Positions 8,302-15,194 of a DNA stretch of 52,713 nucleotides are shown in pieces. Source of the DNA: Propionibacteriales bacterium (GTDB taxonomy: Bacteria > Actinomycetota > Actinomycetes > Propionibacteriales > Nocardioidaceae); assembly GCA_009377795.1 (NCBI GenBank), contig WHTJ01000021.1, positions 1 to 52,713 on the forward strand, read 5' to 3'. A program made the position numbers and the translations under genes. The notes under the pieces were generated by a model. That model ran no database searches and was not told the origin of the DNA. It worked only from the letters and a program-made list of their open reading frames with translations. How positions within the stretch are numbered: position 1 is the stretch's first letter; each line of letters opens with the position of its first letter.

Positions 8302-8346
8302 CGGTGAGCGTGGTCACCGTACGGCACGCAATCTGATCGGTAGCGT
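8302..8346 (+). promoter_or_regulatory. Crp-like operator and -10 in the DUF3179 / radical SAM divergent region
   Basis: CGGTGA-GCGTGG-TCACCG at 8302-8319 is a perfect 6-bp inverted repeat containing the exact Crp core GTGA-N6-TCAC. TAGCGT at 8341-8346 is a -10 for the radical SAM gene, exactly 30.5 bp from the site centre, the same spacing as at the Crp/Fnr gene itself. AGGAGG and ATG (8370) follow. The site could also serve the divergent DUF3179 gene. Confidence 0.6.
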
Positions 8347-8369
8347 GTCGGGAACGACAGGAGGTGCCG

Positions 8370-9980
8370 ATGACGGCAGAGGCGATCCGGCAGAAGCGTG
8401 ATCGAGACGAGGTCTTCATCGAGTACACCAAGTCGGTGTGCCCGGTCTGCAAGGTGGTGACGGACGCGCAGGTCAACATCCGGGACGACAAGGTGTATCT
8501 GCGCAAGAGATGCCGTGAGCACGGGGAGTTCGAGGCTCTGGTGTACGGCGACGCGCAGATGTATCTCGACTCGGCACGGTTCAACAAGCCCGGCACCATC
8601 CCGTTGGAGTTCCAGACCGAGGTCAAGGACGGCTGCCCGAGCGACTGCGGCCTCTGTCCCGAGCACAAACAGCACGCATGTCTCGGGATCATCGAGGTCA
8701 ACACGCATTGCAACCTGGACTGCCCGATCTGCTTCGCCGACTCCGGACATCAGCCCGACGGGTATTCGATCACCCTCGAGCAGTGCGCGCGGATGCTCGA
8801 CGTGTTCGTGGCCAGTGAGGGCGAGGCCGAGGTGGTGATGTTCTCCGGCGGAGAACCCACCATTCACAAGCACATCCTGGACTTCATCGATCTCGCGCAG
8901 GCCCGGCCGATCCGCTCGGTCAACCTGAACACCAACGGGATCCGGCTGGCGTCGGACCGACGGTTCGTCGAGGCGCTGGGCGAGCGGAGCCGGCCCGGTA
9001 ACCGGGTCAACATCTACCTGCAGTTCGATGGGTTCGAGGAGCGCACGAGTCGCGAGATCCGCGGCAAGGACCTGCGGGAGATCAAACGGCGGGCCCTGGA
9101 CAACTGCGCCGAGGCCGGGCTCACCGTCACGCTGGTGGCGGCGATCGAGCGTGACCTGAACGACCACGAGCTGGGCGCGATCGTCGAGTACGGCGTCTCC
9201 CACCCCGCGGTCCGGTCGGTTTCCTTCCAGCCGGTCACGCACTCGGGAAGGCATGTGGAGTTCGACCCCATGACCAGGCTCACGAACTCCGACGTGATCC
9301 ACGGACTCGTCGAGCAGCTCCCGGATTGGTTCCAGGCAAGGGATTTCTTCCCCGTACCGTGTTGCTTCCCCACCTGCCGGTCCATCACGTACCTGCTCAC
9401 CGAGGGCACGCCGGGGTCGCCGGACTTCGGCGTGGTCCCGATCCCGCGGCTGCTCGACATCGAGGACTACCTCGACTACGTGAGCAACCGGGTGGTGCCG
9501 GACCTGGCCGTACGGGAGGCGCTCGAGAAGCTGTGGAGCGCGTCGGCGTTCATGGGCGCGGATACCACACGGGAGCAGCTCGCCGCGACGGCCGAGGCCT
9601 TGGACTGCGCCGAGGCGTGTGGGATCGACCTGCCCGAGGCCGTGGCGAACCTCGGCGACCGGGCGTTCATGATCGTGATCCAGGACTTCCAGGATCCGTA
9701 CACCCTCAACGTGAAGCAGTTGATGAAGTGCTGTGTCGAGGAGATCACGCCGGACGGGAGGTTGATTCCGTTCTGTGCTTACAACTCGGTGGGATACCGC
9801 GAGCAGGTGCGTGAGCGGATGTCGGGAGTCGCGATCGCGGACGTCGTACCGAATGCGCGACCGTTGCAGCCGATCCTGCAGCCCTCGCCGTACGGATCGA
9901 AGATCGCCGCCTCCGAGAACGGCGACGGACCGCGCGCCGGTGCGCCGGACGCCACCAACGTAGGGAAGCGCATCCGATGA
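8370..9980 (+). CDS. radical SAM protein of the tetraether lipid synthase (Tes) / MJ0619-like family
   Basis: 536 residues. The N-terminus has a zinc-ribbon-like pair, SVCPVCK and KRCREHGEFE, then a Cys-rich segment GCPSDCGLCPEHKQH, and the radical SAM cluster motif HCNLDCPICFADSG (CxxxCxxC). MFSGGEPTIHKH is the GGE SAM-binding motif and NLNTNGIRLA follows. This arrangement (CPxC, GCPxDCGLC, CNxxCPxCFA) matches the archaeal Tes/MJ0619 group, which alkylates or methylates inert carbons, and its bacterial homologues. The C-terminal half adds PVPCCFPTCRS and KCCVEEITPDG, so more than one Fe-S cluster is likely. Substrate here is unknown; lipid chains are possible. ATG at 8370 has an AGGAGG site; GTG at 8364 is rejected. 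It overlaps the methyltransferase gene by 4 nt. Confidence 0.82.
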   Translation: MTAEAIRQKRDRDEVFIEYTKSVCPVCKVVTDAQVNIRDDKVYLRKRCREHGEFEALVYGDAQMYLDSARFNKPGTIPLEFQTEVKDGCPSDCGLCPEHKQHACLGIIEVNTHCNLDCPICFADSGHQPDGYSITLEQCARMLDVFVASEGEAEVVMFSGGEPTIHKHILDFIDLAQARPIRSVNLNTNGIRLASDRRFVEALGERSRPGNRVNIYLQFDGFEERTSREIRGKDLREIKRRALDNCAEAGLTVTLVAAIERDLNDHELGAIVEYGVSHPAVRSVSFQPVTHSGRHVEFDPMTRLTNSDVIHGLVEQLPDWFQARDFFPVPCCFPTCRSITYLLTEGTPGSPDFGVVPIPRLLDIEDYLDYVSNRVVPDLAVREALEKLWSASAFMGADTTREQLAATAEALDCAEACGIDLPEAVANLGDRAFMIVIQDFQDPYTLNVKQLMKCCVEEITPDGRLIPFCAYNSVGYREQVRERMSGVAIADVVPNARPLQPILQPSPYGSKIAASENGDGPRAGAPDATNVGKRIR

Positions 9981-10834
9981 CGGAGTCGGCCGCTTCTCCA
10001 CCTGTTCAAGGAAATGCGGAGCAGATCAAGGCCTGCTGTGCGGCGGCGTACGGCTCGGATGTCGTCGCGCTGCTCCTCGGCGACTCGTACCACCCGGGCG
10101 GGATGCGGCTCACCCGGCGGCTCGTCGACCGGCTTGGACTCGTGGCCGGAGGGCGGGTGCTCGACGTCGCGTCCGGGCGCGGTGCGTCCGCGCTGATGCT
10201 CGCCCGCGAGTACGCCGTGACCGTCGACGGCACCGACCTGTCCGACGCCAACGTCACCCTCGCCGGCGGTGCCGCGCAGTCGGCGGGGCTCGCCGACCGC
10301 GTCACCTTCAGCACGGGCGACGCGGAGCGGCTCACGACGAAGGACGACACGTACGACGCGGTGTTGTGCGAGTGCGCGTTCTGCACGTTCCCCGACAAGT
10401 CGCGGGCGGTCGCCGAGTTCGTACGCGTGCTGCGACCCGGCGGCCGCCTCGGCCTCACCGACGTGACCGCACAGACCGACCGGCTGCCTCCTGAGTTGAC
10501 GTCGTTGGCGGCCTGGATCGCCTGTGTCGCGGACGCCCGGCCGGTCGAGGGCTATCGCGACCTGGTCACGGCCGGTGGTCTGCGTGTCGTGCACGTGGAA
10601 CGGCACGATGCGGCACTGCTCGCCATGCTCGACCAGATCGAGGCGCGGCTGACCCTCGTACGCATGACCGCGCGCGCTCGTGCTCAAGCCCTCGGGCTGG
10701 ACTTCGACCGGGCCGGACCCGTCCTGGAGGCGGCGAGGCGGGCCGTCGCGGAGGGCCTGTTGGGCTACGCGTTGCTGGTGGCGGAGAAGCCGACCTCGCC
10801 TGGTCCGAGTGTCGCCGCGCGGGACTCCAGGTAG
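9977..10834 (+). CDS. class I SAM-dependent methyltransferase coupled to the radical SAM gene
   Basis: 285 residues. A Rossmann methyltransferase with motif I VLDVASGRGASALML, an acidic motif II (VDGTDLSDANV), and post-I GDAERLTTKDDTYDAVLCE. The N-terminus contains KACCAAAYGSD and LLLGDSYHPGGM, and the motif IV region has CECAFCTFPDK, so five conserved-looking Cys surround the active site. That pattern suggests a thiol, metalloid or Fe-S linked substrate, but it is not a clear ArsM. ATG overlaps the radical SAM stop (ATGA), so the two products probably act in one pathway. The 3' end overlaps the convergent sigma factor gene by 70 bp. Confidence 0.78.
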   Translation: MTESAASPPVQGNAEQIKACCAAAYGSDVVALLLGDSYHPGGMRLTRRLVDRLGLVAGGRVLDVASGRGASALMLAREYAVTVDGTDLSDANVTLAGGAAQSAGLADRVTFSTGDAERLTTKDDTYDAVLCECAFCTFPDKSRAVAEFVRVLRPGGRLGLTDVTAQTDRLPPELTSLAAWIACVADARPVEGYRDLVTAGGLRVVHVERHDAALLAMLDQIEARLTLVRMTARARAQALGLDFDRAGPVLEAARRAVAEGLLGYALLVAEKPTSPGPSVAARDSR

Positions 10835-12018
10835 CGCTGCTCCGGGACGCTCAGTGTGCGACGGGCGGCGAGGACGTAAGCGTCCCGAGCGGCTTCGCGG
10901 TCTCCGGTCATCTCCAGCAGGTGGGCGCGAACCGCGTGCACGCGGTGATGCCCACTGAGCGCGTCATCCGTTTCGGCCGCGGCCAGCTCACGGAGACCTC
11001 GCTCCGGACCGTGGGTCATCGCCACGGCGACGATGCGGTTCAGGGTGACCATCGGCCCGGGCGCGAGGGTGTCCAGCAGGTCGTACAGGCCGAGGATCTG
11101 CGGCCAGTCGGTGTCCTCGGCGTTCGGAGCCTCGGCGTGCACCGCGGCGATCGCGGCCTGCAGCTGGTAGGGGCCGACCGGCCCCTCCGCGAGCGTCCGC
11201 GTCATGAGTGCGATCCCCTCGTCGATGGCCTGCCTGTCCCACCGGCCGCGGTCCTGTTCGGCGAGCGGGACGAGCGCGCCGTCGGGGCGGGTCCGGGCCG
11301 GCCTTCTCGCGTCCGTGAGCAGCATGAGGGCCAGCAGGCCGGCCGCCTCACCGTCGTCGGGCAGCACCGCATGGAGCTGCCGGGTGAGCCGGATCGCCTC
11401 CGCGGTGAGCTCGGCCCGCAGCAGCGCTGCGCCGGAACTCGCGGTGTATCCCTCGTTGAAAATCAGGTACAGCACCTGCAGCACCGCGGCGATCCGCTCC
11501 GACCGTTCCTCCGGCGGAGGCAGCCGGAACTCGGCTCCGCCGGCCTTGATCCGTTGCTTCGCCCGGCTGATCCGCTGGCCGATGGTCGACTCCGGGACCA
11601 GGAACGCGCGGGCGATCTCCGCGGTGGTGAGTCCGCCGACGGCCCGGAGTGTCAGGGCCACCTGCGAGGGCAGCGTGAGCGAGGGATGGCAGCAGAGCAA
11701 CAGCAGCGTCAGTGAGTCGTCCTCGGCAGCTGCCTCCGCTCCGTCCGGCGGTTCCAGCAACCCCGCGGTCTCCTCGCGCCGTCGGCGCGCGACATCGCTG
11801 CGTACCATCTCGATCAGCCTGCGGGACGCGACGGTGATCAGCCAGCCCTTCGGATTGTCCGGCCGGCCCTCGACCGGCCATTGCTGCGCGGCCGACAGCA
11901 GCGCCTCCTGTACGGCGTCTTCGCAGCTGTCGAAGTCGCCGTACCGCCGGACGAGTCGTACGACGACCTGCGGCGCCAGCTCGCGCAGCAGGCCCTCGAT
12001 CTCGGTCCCCGCCGTCAC
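10765..12018 (-). CDS. ECF sigma factor with C-terminal TPR-like extension (ECF42 type)
   Basis: 417 residues, about twice a minimal ECF sigma. Sigma-2 region: RRYGDFDSCEDAVQEALLSA and RPDNPKGWLITVASRRL; sigma-4 HTH: GGLTTAEIARAFLVPESTIG, followed by QRISRAKQRI. Residues ~180-410 form the large alpha-helical extension (LPPPEERSERI, LYLIFNEGYTASSG, RLTRQL, GLYDLLDTLAPGPMVTLNR) known from ECF42 proteins, where it replaces the anti-sigma factor as the control element. GTG at 12018 overlaps the DGPF gene stop (GTGA); DGPF/YCII partners are the genetic hallmark of this group. It probably directs transcription of the neighbouring DGPF, SRPBCC and VOC genes, but no convincing promoter could be placed by eye. 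Confidence 0.9.
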   Translation of the reverse strand: MTAGTEIEGLLRELAPQVVVRLVRRYGDFDSCEDAVQEALLSAAQQWPVEGRPDNPKGWLITVASRRLIEMVRSDVARRRREETAGLLEPPDGAEAAAEDDSLTLLLLCCHPSLTLPSQVALTLRAVGGLTTAEIARAFLVPESTIGQRISRAKQRIKAGGAEFRLPPPEERSERIAAVLQVLYLIFNEGYTASSGAALLRAELTAEAIRLTRQLHAVLPDDGEAAGLLALMLLTDARRPARTRPDGALVPLAEQDRGRWDRQAIDEGIALMTRTLAEGPVGPYQLQAAIAAVHAEAPNAEDTDWPQILGLYDLLDTLAPGPMVTLNRIVAVAMTHGPERGLRELAAAETDDALSGHHRVHAVRAHLLEMTGDREAARDAYVLAARRTLSVPEQRYLESRAATLGPGEVGFSATSNA

Positions 12019-12386
12019 ATCTCCAGCCCGTTGTAGGTGCGGACCGGCCGGACCTCGACCACACCGGCCTCCGCTTCCGGAATGCGTGCGGCGATCTCGG
12101 TCGCGCGTTCGATGCTGTCGCACTCGACGAGGTAGAAGCCGGCCAACTGCTCCTTCGCCTCGGCGAACGGTCCGTCGGTCGTCATCGCCTGCCCGTCGCG
12201 CACGGTCACGTGCCTGGCCAGTGACGGATCGGCGAGGGACTCGGACACGATCATCTCCCCAGATGACGCGAGGTCCTCGTTGAGCGCGGTGTAGGCCTGC
12301 AGGCCCGCGGCCTGCTCGGCCTCGGGCAACTGCTCCCAGAGCCGCCTGGCCTCCAGATTGGTGTAGATCAGGACCAGATACTTCAC
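12015..12386 (-). CDS. YCII-related DGPF domain protein
   Basis: 123 residues of the YCII/DGPF family: KYLVLIYTN at the start, then the signature TTDGPFAEAKEQLAGFYLVE and a C-terminal ARIPEAEAGVVEVRPVR. Such small dimeric alpha/beta-barrel proteins accompany ECF42-type sigma factors; their own chemistry is not settled. ATG at 12386 follows GGGAGG. The stop overlaps the sigma factor start, so sigma synthesis depends on translation of this gene. Divergent from the SRPBCC gene at 12501. Confidence 0.9.
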   Translation of the reverse strand: MKYLVLIYTNLEARRLWEQLPEAEQAAGLQAYTALNEDLASSGEMIVSESLADPSLARHVTVRDGQAMTTDGPFAEAKEQLAGFYLVECDSIERATEIAARIPEAEAGVVEVRPVRTYNGLEM

Positions 12387-12500
12387 CGGTGCCTCCCGAA
12401 TCTCGACGATTCTTTCACCAGCATGTCGAAACCGGCACCGCAGCTTCTACCTCCTCGTAGAAAATCCCCCGCAGGGGGAGCATCCGGAGAGGAGAACGAG

Positions 12501-13073
12501 ATGATTGCGGCTGAGCGTGACCGCACGCATGAGCAATCGGGAACGGGAATACGACGGGCGACCGGCCGGGACTACGACGAGTGGTTCGCCCTGCTCGACC
12601 GGTGGGGTGTGCCCGGCCGGCCGTACCGGGCGATCGCCGACTGGCTGGAGGGCGAGTACGACCTCAGCAGCTGGTGGGCACAGAAGCTGATCGTCGAGTA
12701 CGAGCAGGCGCGTGGGCTGCGCCCACCGGGCGTGCGGCCCGGCGGCACCTTCACCGTCGGCACCAGCAAGACGGTGAAGGTGTCCGTCGAGCGCCTGTAC
12801 GACGCGGTCGTGGATCCGGAGGAGCGCGAACGCTGGCTGCCCGGCATTGTGATGCGCGACCGCACGTCGCGGCCACTTCGGTCGGCCCGCTTCGACTGGT
12901 CGGACGACGGCACCCGGGTCAGCGTCACCTTCGAGGCTAAGGGGGATGCCAAAAGCCAGCTCGCTCTGGAGCACGAGCGACTGCCCGATCTCGAGACAGC
13001 GCAGCAGACCAAGGCGTTCTGGCGCGAACGCCTGACCGCACTCAAGGCCGAGCTCGAGAAACACCGCGAGTGA
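12501..13073 (+). CDS. DUF4287-like / SRPBCC (AHSA1-like) protein
   Basis: 190 residues in two parts. Residues ~15-70 resemble the DUF4287-type helical domain (YDEWFALLDRWGVPGRPYR, then LSSWWAQKLIVEYEQARG). Residues ~80-190 resemble an SRPBCC hydrophobic-ligand domain (TVGTSKTVKVSVERLYDAVV, ERERWLPG, RVSVTFEAKGDAKSQLALEH). ATG at 12501 has a GGAGAGGAG site; the frame is open to 12423 but without similarity. Such proteins often sit with ECF42/DGPF genes and VOC proteins, as here, and are probably part of that stress regulon. Ligand unknown. Confidence 0.75.
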   Translation: MIAAERDRTHEQSGTGIRRATGRDYDEWFALLDRWGVPGRPYRAIADWLEGEYDLSSWWAQKLIVEYEQARGLRPPGVRPGGTFTVGTSKTVKVSVERLYDAVVDPEERERWLPGIVMRDRTSRPLRSARFDWSDDGTRVSVTFEAKGDAKSQLALEHERLPDLETAQQTKAFWRERLTALKAELEKHRE

Positions 13074-13100
13074 CCCAACCACGGAACAGGAGACTTGATC

Positions 13101-13499
13101 ATGACCGACCAGACGAAGGCACCCATCGACGGGATACGGACCGTGGGCATCCCGGTCAGCGACCAGGACCGGGCGCTGGAGTTCTACGCCAAGACCTTGG
13201 GCTTCGAGAAGCTCGTGGACGCGCCGGTCGAGCAGCTCGGCGGGCGCTGGATCGAACTGCGCCCACCTCGGTCGACCGTCACCATCGCGCTGACACCCGC
13301 CGCCGAGAAGGTACCCGCCGGGGTCGACACCGGGATCCGTTTCACGACCGAGGACGCGGTGGCGCTGCACGCCGAGCTGTCAGACCGTGGCGTGGACGTC
13401 GACGAACTGCTGCATTGGGAAGGCGTGCCGCCCATGTTCGACTTCCGCGACCCGGACGGCAACGTCCTGTACGTGAGCGAAAGCCCGCCACAGAACTAG
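13101..13499 (+). CDS. VOC family (glyoxalase/bleomycin resistance-like) protein
   Basis: 132 residues with two beta-alpha-beta-beta-beta modules of the vicinal oxygen chelate fold: VGIPVSDQDRALEFYAKTLG at the start and FDFRDPDGNVLYVSE at the end. The metal-site Glu near the C-terminus is present in YVSE; the His near the N-terminus expected in dioxygenases is replaced by Gly-Ile, so enzyme activity is uncertain. GGAG lies eight nt before ATG. It follows the SRPBCC gene after 27 nt and is probably co-transcribed with it. Confidence 0.85.
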   Translation: MTDQTKAPIDGIRTVGIPVSDQDRALEFYAKTLGFEKLVDAPVEQLGGRWIELRPPRSTVTIALTPAAEKVPAGVDTGIRFTTEDAVALHAELSDRGVDVDELLHWEGVPPMFDFRDPDGNVLYVSESPPQN

Positions 13500-13511
13500 G
13501 ACGTGTCCTAG
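13496..13511. terminator. palindrome shared by the stop codons of two convergent genes
   Basis: CTAGGAC-GT-GTCCTAG is a perfect 7-bp inverted repeat. It contains the TAG stop of the VOC gene (plus strand, 13497-13499) and the TAG stop of the PrmC-like gene (minus strand, 13510-13508). A very short bidirectional terminator or a codon-ending palindrome; there is no T-tract. Confidence 0.4.
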
Positions 13512-14311
13512 TGGTGTCGGCCGGGGAGTGGCGAACCGATGACCACAGTGGCGTTCAGGTCGTCGTATCTGACCATGCGCGCGGCCAGCCCGCGGTCACT
13601 CATGTCCTCGATGACCCGCGGCGCCTGCTGCTCGCTCGTCTCGACCAGCAGGGAGCCACCGGGTGCCAGCCATCGCCGCGCCTCGGTGGTCACCCGCCGC
13701 AGGACATCCAACCCGTCCGCGCCGCCGTCGAGCGCCACCCTCGGCTCGTGCCGGCGCGCCTCGGGTGGCATCAGGCCCACAGCCTCGGTCGGCACGTACG
13801 GCGCATTGGCGATCAGCACGTCGATCCGGCCCCGCACGCTGGCGGGCAGCGGCTCGTACAGATCACCTTCGTACACCTGGCCACCCGCGGCGGCGAGGTT
13901 TCCCCGGGCACACCGCACGGCGGCGGGGTCGATGTCGACCGCGTACAGCTCGATCCGGTCCAGAGCCGCGGCCACCGCGGCGCCGACGGCCCCGGATCCG
14001 CAGCACAGGTCGACGACGACGGCGTCTGTATGCGCCAGGGCGACGGCTTGGCGGACGAGGAACTCGGTACGGCGACGGGGCACGAAGACGCCCGGGTCCA
14101 CCGTGATCCGAATACCGCAGAAGTCCGCCCAGCCGAGCACATGTTCAAGCGGCAGCCCGGAGGCTCGGCGGTCCACCATGGAGGCGAGCTCGTCCGGCGT
14201 ACGCGCGGCGGAGATGAGCAGTCGCGCCTCGTCCTCGGCGAAGACGCAGCCCGCGGCCCTGAGCCGGGTGACGACACCGGAATGGCTGTGTGCTGCGGGG
14301 GAGACGGGCAT
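13508..14311 (-). CDS. PrmC-related (HemK-like) protein N5-glutamine methyltransferase homologue
   Basis: About 267 residues from ATG at 14311. The helical N-domain has LRAAGCVFAEDEARLLISAA and SGLPLEHVLGWADFCG, followed by the Rossmann domain with VVDLCCGSGAVGAAVA. In true PrmC the catalytic motif is NPPY; here it is NAPYVP, which together with FVPRRRTEFLV places it in the PrmC-related actinobacterial group of unknown substrate, rather than the release-factor methyltransferase itself. The frame is open to 14377. Convergent with the VOC gene. Confidence 0.8.
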   Translation of the reverse strand: MPVSPAAHSHSGVVTRLRAAGCVFAEDEARLLISAARTPDELASMVDRRASGLPLEHVLGWADFCGIRITVDPGVFVPRRRTEFLVRQAVALAHTDAVVVDLCCGSGAVGAAVAAALDRIELYAVDIDPAAVRCARGNLAAAGGQVYEGDLYEPLPASVRGRIDVLIANAPYVPTEAVGLMPPEARRHEPRVALDGGADGLDVLRRVTTEARRWLAPGGSLLVETSEQQAPRVIEDMSDRGLAARMVRYDDLNATVVIGSPLPGRHH

Positions 14312-14423
14312 GGAAACGTCTTTCGGGAGGCTGGCTGCCGGAGATCGCCACAGTACCCCCGGGCCGCGTCCGACCACCGCTCCCGCTCTGTGAAGAGCAC
14401 TGAGCTGTGTATCGACGATCCGC

Positions 14424-14438
14424 TATGCTGGACCTGTG
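14424..14438 (+). promoter_or_regulatory. -10 element and leaderless GTG start of the XRE-nucleotidyltransferase gene
   Basis: TATGCT at 14424-14429 fits the -10 consensus and ends six nt before GTG at 14436. No Shine-Dalgarno sequence separates them, so transcription probably starts at or next to the start codon, a common leaderless arrangement in actinobacteria. Confidence 0.45.
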
Positions 14439-14954
14439 GTTGACGGGCTCGCTGGATCGCTGCTGCGCGAGGCGCGGCGGCGCGCTCGCTTGTCTCAGGT
14501 CGAGCTGGCTCGCCGTGCGCGTGTCACGCAGAGTGTGGTGAGTGCCTATGAGTCCGGTACGCGTCAGCCGTCGTTGCCGACGCTGATGCGCCTGGTGAGG
14601 GCGACTGGTCTTGAACTCGACATAGGTGTCCGGCGTCCTCGGTCCGGCCTGCATCGCCTCAGTGGTCCTCTGGGACGACGCTTGCGCAAGCATCGCAAGC
14701 AGGTTCGACAAATTGCCGCCGCTCACGGGCTGTCCAACGTCCGGGTCTTCGGCAGCGCAGCTCGTGGGGAGGACAAGGCTGATAGCGACATCGATCTTCT
14801 TGTGGATGTGCCTCCGGGCGTCGGTCTCGTCGGCCTCGCACGGTGTCAGCACGACCTCCAGGCCCTACTCGACGCACCGGTAGACCTCGTCCCCGCTGAG
14901 GACGTTAAGCCCGGTGTCGCCCGCTCGGTCCTGGCAGAGGTAGTCGCCCTGTGA
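14436..14954 (+). CDS. XRE-family HTH fused to MNT-type nucleotidyltransferase
   Basis: 172 residues. Residues ~8-65 are an XRE/Cro HTH (RRRARLSQVELARRARVTQS, then VSAYESGTRQPSLPTL). Residues ~85-170 are a minimal nucleotidyltransferase with VFGSAARGEDKADSDIDLLV: the GSxxRG and SDIDL motifs and both catalytic Asp are intact. MNT proteins of this type are antitoxins that AMPylate or adenylylate a HEPN RNase toxin encoded immediately downstream. No complete HEPN gene follows here, only a 20-codon ORF resembling its first residues (15028-15090). The fusion could autoregulate its own promoter. It may now be an orphan antitoxin. Confidence 0.85.
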   Translation: MVDGLAGSLLREARRRARLSQVELARRARVTQSVVSAYESGTRQPSLPTLMRLVRATGLELDIGVRRPRSGLHRLSGPLGRRLRKHRKQVRQIAAAHGLSNVRVFGSAARGEDKADSDIDLLVDVPPGVGLVGLARCQHDLQALLDAPVDLVPAEDVKPGVARSVLAEVVAL

Positions 14955-15031
14955 GCGAGCTTGCGAGCGAACCAGACAACACAGCGAGCCAGGCTCACGG
15001 ACCGACGAGCGTATGCGAGGAGGGCCTGTGA
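14951..15031 (+). other. short overlapping ORF with GAGCGAGC-type repeat, between NTase and HEPN-like remnant
   Basis: A 26-codon frame starting GTG at 14951, overlapping the nucleotidyltransferase stop and itself ending in a TGA (15029-15031) overlapping the next GTG. Its first ~24 bases form an imperfect palindrome around GAGCGAGCTTGCGAGCG, a motif frequent in actinobacterial intergenic DNA. No family recognised; probably not a real protein. Confidence 0.25.
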
Positions 15032-15090
15032 GCCGCCACGATCGCCAGCGATGGAGCGCCATCGGGACGCCTGGAGTCCGTCTCGATTGA
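15028..15090 (+). pseudogene. possible truncated HEPN toxin remnant
   Basis: GTG at 15028 is preceded by GAGGAGG at good spacing. The 20-residue product begins VSRHDRQRW and then diverges to a stop. HEPN toxins paired with MNT proteins commonly begin SRHDRxR followed by Leu and a helix of the type DILxAI. The match is only ~8 residues, so this is an inference from position (right after an MNT gene), start signal and sequence. If correct, nearly all of the toxin, including the Rx4-6H motif, is missing. Confidence 0.35.
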
Positions 15091-15194
15091 TGAGCGCCCG
15101 CCGTTGCACCAGGGGCGGCGCGATGTGACCGTGACCTCGGTGCGGGGTATCGCCCGGCGCCCGGCGCCCGACGCACGGATGAGGAGAATGACAA

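Noticed and set aside
7221-10001. A single 926-residue minus-strand frame spanning DUF3179 and antisense to the radical SAM gene
   Set aside because: Only the last 343 residues match a family; the rest is antisense to a gene with strong Fe-S motifs.
12424-12429. TGTCGA as a possible ECF42 -35 upstream of the SRPBCC gene
   Set aside because: No matching -10 at 15-18 bp; the six-base match alone is not informative in this GC-rich region.
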